Below are positions 63,901-64,000 of a stretch of DNA of 64,000 nucleotides, piece after piece. The translations under genes and the position numbers were made by a program. The stretch is taken from positions 64,285,558 through 64,349,557 of the forward strand of contig NC_134825.1 in assembly GCF_004210375.1 (NCBI RefSeq). Direction: 5' to 3'. This stretch comes from Tachypleus tridentatus. Lineage: Eukaryota; Arthropoda; Merostomata; Xiphosura; Limulidae. Below the pieces are notes generated by a model. It worked only from the letters and a program-made list of their open reading frames with translations. It searched no databases and was not told the DNA's origin. Position 1 is the first letter of the stretch, and each line of letters starts with the position of its first letter.

Positions 63901-63935
63901 AACTCCATGATCATGTAAGGGCCATTGGACATTAC
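36884..63935 (-). CDS. CUB-domain protein gene, partial (five exons in the window), possibly SOL-1-like
   Basis: Joined exons 63935-63833, 61523-61485, 55823-55655, 43542-43343 and 36931-36884 give 559 nt of open coding sequence (phases 0-1, 1-1, 1-2, 2-1, 1-1) with GT-AG at every junction seen. The product has the last third of a CUB domain (GFQATYRFVS), a linker (DFGINGVRQDPQSV), a complete second CUB domain with five cysteines (CGFIF...TFCSPN...NTEC...TPCTEE...RHCG), and a further linker. CUB domains are extracellular beta-sandwich modules that bind proteins, often with calcium. Paired CUBs with a DFG-type linker recall SOL-1/suppressor-of-lurcher proteins, membrane auxiliary subunits of glutamate receptors; this is a guess from memory. 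Signal peptide, first half of CUB1 and 3' end are outside the window or not found. The gene is spread over more than 27 kb, and introns of 2.3, 5.7, 12.1 and 6.4 kb are full of repeats. Confidence 0.8.
37165..37439 (+). repeat. SINE-A, full length with perfect 12-bp target-site duplication
   Basis: GGCCCGGCATGGCCAAGAGT head to (CAAA) tail. It is flanked by identical TCATCCATTGTT at 37153-37164 and 37440-37451. It is among the best-preserved copies, lying in the last visible intron of the CUB gene. Confidence 0.96.
37452..38643. other. Intronic AT-rich sequence with a 49-bp duplication
   Basis: 37891-37939 and 37940-37988 are diverged tandem copies (ATCARTTTGATYAATAAYAG). No exon recognised. 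Confidence 0.6.
38644..38915 (-). repeat. SINE-A, full length
   Basis: TTTTGCGCATAGCTACTCAA tail, TCTTGGGCTGCTCTTTTACC, GATTCGAACTCGCGATCTTC, and head end GACCATGCCGGAC. Confidence 0.93.
38916..40690. other. Intronic AT-rich sequence, nothing recognised
   Basis: No exon with paired splice signals and no repeat identified. Confidence 0.5.
40691..41732 (+). mobile_element. Penelope-like element fragment with inverted termini
   Basis: About 1.04 kb. The two ends are inverted copies of each other over roughly 100 bp: left 40705-40804 (TTGATAAAACACAAAACATT; GAACGGTTCGGAATAACTCA), right 41602-41720 (TGAGTTTATTCCGAAACGTT; TTTTGTGTTTTATCAGCC). A GIY-YIG endonuclease remnant lies between them. Penelope-like elements combine a reverse transcriptase with this endonuclease and often carry a partly inverted terminal piece. 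The reverse transcriptase is absent here. Confidence 0.8.
41090..41450 (+). pseudogene. Penelope GIY-YIG endonuclease remnant
   Basis: In one frame: LIYRCICSDCKVT, stop, VGKTKHHSKTIVREHLGVS, NRTDRPL, stop, then ISFNDFSFVITGSSNLELYN and KESSLIDKDHLTINDS. The CxxC ahead of the second strand, the (Y)VGKT motif, the Arg in VREHL and the Glu in KESSLI fit the Penelope-type GIY-YIG fold. The Tyr codon of the YVGKT motif has become TAG, so the core of the active site is lost. A second stop follows KPRH. Confidence 0.8.
41748..42020 (+). repeat. SINE-A copy
   Basis: GGCCAGGCACAGCAAGGTGG head, B box GTTCAAAACCCCG (decayed), and tail GTGTTGCTTTGCGCATAATT. It starts 16 bp after the Penelope fragment. 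Confidence 0.9.
42259..42356 (+). repeat. SINE-B, 5'-truncated with perfect 11-bp target-site duplication
   Basis: Starts inside the head (CGGTACGTCTACGGGTTTAC), with B box GGGTTTGATTCCC and tail CAGATAGCCCGATGTGTC and TTTGCTATAAGAAAACA. It is flanked by CTCTTTATATC at 42248-42258 and 42357-42367. Truncation together with a target-site duplication indicates incomplete reverse transcription at insertion. Confidence 0.92.
42440..42520 (-). repeat. SINE-C fragment
   Basis: TACAAAGTTACAGAATGGGC then GCTGTGCCCGCC, the reverse complement of the SINE-C tail and linker. The head is decayed. Confidence 0.7.
42959..43256 (+). repeat. SINE-A variant with replaced head (copy 2 of 2)
   Basis: Begins TTTATTTTTAGTCTTGATTA like the copy at 7283; then B box GGTTCGAATCCCC, central domain, and tail TGGCTTTGCGCGAAATTC. 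It ends 86 bp from the CUB exon's donor side. Confidence 0.88.
43343..43542 (-). CDS. CUB gene exon: second half of the second CUB domain
   Basis: 200 nt, acceptor TTTATCTTTACCATTAG, donor ACAG|GTAAGTGG. It reads CTEETASDYIEFSSSR, ARHCGLNKP, GDFFLVTFRSNNQFDG and MGFKAFYQFMNKTG. This contains the third and fourth conserved cysteines, the DYIEF strand with the Asp used for calcium in cbCUB domains, and the closing GFxAxYxF. An ATG upstream of the acceptor gives a longer open frame that is intronic. It lies 86 bp past a SINE-A variant. Confidence 0.9.
43543..46869. other. Intronic AT-rich sequence, no exon recognised
   Basis: Part of the 12-kb CUB intron. Open frames at 43675-43857 and 44542-44763 lack splice or domain support. 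Confidence 0.5.
46870..48790 (+). mobile_element. Second decayed copy of the same LINE family
   Basis: 46965-47270 matches the 5' region of the first copy (ATCTACCCACATGTTTTCTG; TTTCTGGTACTGGCGTTTCG). The endonuclease block LWSG, interrupted by a SINE-B, continues as GNDVVRRGQSVKCMFSDHNV. A polymerase trace follows at 47965-48040 (LKIYSALI, stop, FKLDYGSLVF). RNase H traces are VDDSKSGGYEDFVVIH and SVLIVEFYAILLGMN. RIPNHVGLQGNEPADTMASQ (48691-48750) is the same RNase H block as in the first copy. ORF1 and most of the polymerase are deleted. No 3' tail was found. It is older than the copy at 27390 by the number of lesions, and it lies within the largest CUB intron, antisense to the gene. Confidence 0.8.
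47467..47591 (+). repeat. SINE-B, full length, inserted in the LINE endonuclease
   Basis: TCCCCCGCTAGTACAGCGGT head, B box GGTTCGATTCCCC, tail CAGATAGCCCGATGTGGC and TTTGCTGTCAGAAAACAC with a (CA) run. CTGGAG on both sides (47461-47466 and 47592-47597) is the minimal target-site duplication. Removing the insert restores the endonuclease reading LWSGND. Confidence 0.93.
48791..50590. other. Intronic sequence with decayed coding-like stretches, unidentified
   Basis: Several short plus-strand frames have peptide-like composition: RRLCLGQQEG near 49470, LALDFVEPEEWFYEKIFSVN near 50405-50464, and HATEVASNCLPDS at 50020. Together they suggest an old unidentified mobile element, possibly continuing from the LINE. 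I could not assign a family. No terminal repeats were seen. Confidence 0.3.
51314..51388 (+). repeat. Tandem repeat, 25-bp unit, 3 copies
   Basis: TCTGTGTTACATAATACTCC plus TTTTG occurs at 51314, 51339 and 51364 with one internal difference (CTCC/CTCG). Confidence 0.92.
51389..52379. other. Intronic AT-rich sequence, nothing recognised
   Basis: No exon or repeat identified apart from the neighbouring 25-bp array and MITE. Confidence 0.5.
52380..52787 (+). mobile_element. mariner-derived MITE (internally deleted, 408 bp)
   Basis: Terminal inverted repeats of about 30 bp (left TTGGGTTGAGGAATAATTCG, then TGAGCGTTTTT; right the complement with one or two changes). The element is flanked by TA at 52378-52379 and 52788-52789, the mariner target-site duplication. 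Inside, at 52552-52611, an ATG opens MECQVDKIEHFRHHLLFAFN, which resembles the first residues of mariner transposases, before the frame becomes unrelated and stops. It is a deletion derivative of a full mariner that would depend on a transposase from elsewhere. Confidence 0.85.
52790..55654. other. Intronic AT-rich sequence, nothing recognised
   Basis: Part of the 12-kb CUB intron directly 3' of the first-half CUB2 exon. No further exon with in-phase splice sites was seen. Confidence 0.5.
55655..55823 (-). CDS. CUB gene exon: first half of the second CUB domain
   Basis: 169 nt, acceptor CATGACTTACAG, donor CC|GTAAGT. The 55 full codons start at the first CUB cysteine (CGFIFNSWEQTNGTF), then CSPNHPGLYPRNTEC (the SPNxPxxYPxxxxC signature), YYSFIGRKTERVHITF and TDFDVEGVT. 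The final CC joins T of the next exon to give Pro. The extra Cys in TFCSPN is unusual for CUB domains, which normally have two or four. Confidence 0.9.
55824..56689. other. Intronic sequence, no exon recognised
   Basis: The minus-strand frame 56319-56534 covers a possible decayed tRNA-like head (GGATTCGAACCCGTCTC near 56477). It is not called as a gene. Confidence 0.45.
56690..56962 (-). repeat. SINE-A, full length
   Basis: GTTTGTTTGTTTTGAATTTC tail, GTCACATTATAATGACTCCA, head end CTGACCATGCCGGG. Several small deletions in the central domain. Confidence 0.92.
57447..57716 (+). repeat. SINE-A, full length with target-site duplication
   Basis: GGCTCGGCATGGCCAGGTGA head, B box GGATCGAATCCCC, (CAAA) tail. 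Flanks AATACTTTTATTAA (57433-57446) and AATACTTCTATCAA (57717-57730) match at 12 of 14 positions. Confidence 0.93.
57731..58400. other. Intronic AT-rich sequence, nothing recognised
   Basis: No exon or repeat identified. Confidence 0.5.
58401..58512 (+). repeat. SINE-C, diverged copy
   Basis: TTGATATGTCTGAGGACTTA, GATGGGCAGATCACAGGTAG, then TTGTGTAGCTTTGTGCTTAC and an AAACAAAC end. Confidence 0.8.
58513..60272. other. Intronic sequence with an AT microsatellite
   Basis: (AT)12 or so at 58990-59014. A 39-nt stretch at about 59134-59172 (minus) has an in-phase open frame between AG and GT but poor splice context; see the rejected list. Confidence 0.5.
58990..59014. repeat. (AT)n microsatellite
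   Basis: Uninterrupted AT dinucleotides, likely length-variable between individuals. Confidence 0.95.
60273..60535 (-). repeat. SINE with SINE-A body but a different tRNA head
   Basis: On the minus strand the head is GGCTTCGCGTAGCCTAATGG, then TTAGCTTGCTGATC, with B box GGTTCGCATCCC: a different tRNA-like head from SINE-A. The body aligns with SINE-A (complement AGGAAAGCAGTTAGTCAGTA; TACTGGGATTTGTACGTCAC), and a decayed SINE-A-like tail extends to about 60273. This is old and diverged. Confidence 0.65.
60861..61137 (-). repeat. SINE-A, full length with target-site duplication
   Basis: GAATTTCGCGCAAAGCTACT tail to CCACCTGGCCATGCCGGGCC head. Flanked by perfect AACTCATTT at 60852-60860 and 61138-61146. 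Confidence 0.95.
61485..61523 (-). CDS. CUB gene exon: 39-nt linker between the two CUB domains
   Basis: A micro-exon with acceptor TATTTTTTCCAG and donor CAG|GTAAGTGT, phase 1-1. It encodes FGINGVRQDPQS. It connects in frame to both neighbours, giving Asp at the upstream junction and Val at the downstream one (S-V-CGFIF). Its size alone would not be convincing; the support is strong splice signals plus consistent phase at both ends. Confidence 0.75.
61524..63041. other. Intronic AT-rich sequence, nothing recognised
   Basis: The intron between the linker exon and the CUB1 exon. Short AT runs near 61718. A weak SINE-C-like trace at 62404-62450. No additional exon seen. Confidence 0.5.
63049..63179 (+). 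repeat. SINE-C, full length
   Basis: CCCCCAGTGGCACAGAGGTA head, B box GGTTTCGATACCCG, tail AGCACAGATAGCCCATTGTG and CAGCTTTGTG ending in (CAA)n. It is flanked by TTAATAG at 63042-63048 and 63180-63186. This is the best SINE-C reference in the window. Confidence 0.93.
63187..63832. other. Intronic AT-rich sequence, nothing recognised
   Basis: Between a SINE-C and the CUB1 exon; no other signal. Confidence 0.5.
63833..63935 (-). CDS. CUB gene exon: C-terminal third of the first CUB domain
   Basis: 103 nt. The acceptor is pyrimidine-rich (CCCTCCCTCCCCAG), the donor CTG|GTAGGTGAAG. Frame 0 reads VMSNGPYMIMEFHTNK, then AKSSTSYKGFQATYRFVS. This is the typical CUB ending: hydrophobic strand, then GFxAxYxF. 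It ends in phase 1, and the leftover G plus AT from the next exon makes Asp (FVS-D-FGIN). The opposite-strand open frame here is a shadow. The preceding exon lies beyond 64000. Confidence 0.82.
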
Positions 63936-64000
63936 CTGGGGAGGGAGGGCGTCTCCACAAAAATTTTTTAGTACTTCTATTTGACCTTTGATTTTGATAA

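Noticed and set aside
36884-63935. Naming the CUB gene sol-1, neto or tolloid
   Set aside because: CUB domains are widespread. Only part of the protein is visible and no search could be run, so no symbol is given.
63741-63971. 76-codon plus-strand open frame at the right edge
   Set aside because: It is the opposite strand of the CUB1 exon, whose splice signals, phase and CUB motif are convincing.
1-64000. CRISPR arrays, operons, prophage or bacterial contamination
   Set aside because: No regularly spaced repeats with unique spacers, no dense long ORFs and no ribosome-binding sites. The SINE copies are dispersed and carry target-site duplications, as in an animal genome.

Overview
The window is a piece of an AT-rich animal nuclear genome (roughly two thirds A+T by eye). 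It has no operons, ribosome-binding sites, CRISPR arrays or real tRNA genes. It is dominated by interspersed repeats. About two dozen copies or fragments of one tRNA-headed SINE of about 270-290 bp occur on both strands, with copies of two shorter tRNA-headed SINEs of about 90-130 bp. From memory these repeat types are typical of horseshoe crabs (Xiphosura: Limulus, Tachypleus), so a chelicerate of that group is the best guess. This is an inference from recall; no search was run.

One host gene is supported. Five short exons on the minus strand, at 63833-63935, 61485-61523, 55655-55823, 43343-43542 and 36884-36931, join in phase with GT-AG junctions. They encode the end of one CUB domain, a short linker, a complete second CUB domain and the start of a following linker. 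The gene runs off the right edge of the window and its 3' end was not found. Its introns (2.3 to 12.1 kb) hold most of the mobile elements in the right half. The double-CUB layout and the linker resemble SOL-1 (suppressor of lurcher)-type proteins, but that name is tentative.

Left part (1-27 kb): SINEs; a decayed, intron-containing copy of an uncharacterised multicopy arthropod gene family (4666-6506, minus) with a 10-bp-periodic array of heat-shock-element-like TTC/GAA pentamers just upstream of its start (6599-6710); and a decayed Tc1-type DD34E transposon with long IR/DR termini (14987-16589) sitting between units of a host minisatellite.

Middle (27-36 kb): a rearranged Jockey/I-type LINE (27390-31460) with ORF1 zinc knuckles, endonuclease, an internally inverted reverse-transcriptase piece, a sense reverse-transcriptase piece, an RNase H end and a 3' tail. 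That tail resembles the 3' tails of all three SINE families, which suggests the SINEs are mobilised by this or a related LINE.

Right part (36-64 kb): the CUB gene. Its introns contain a Penelope-like fragment with a GIY-YIG endonuclease remnant and inverted termini (40691-41732), a second decayed LINE copy carrying a SINE insertion (46870-48790), a mariner-derived MITE that keeps the first codons of its transposase (52380-52787), and further SINEs. Every transposon protein seen is broken by stops or frameshifts. Nothing here is a clear new functional system. The best candidates for follow-up are the shared LINE/SINE tail, the SINE head swapping, and the HSE-like array.
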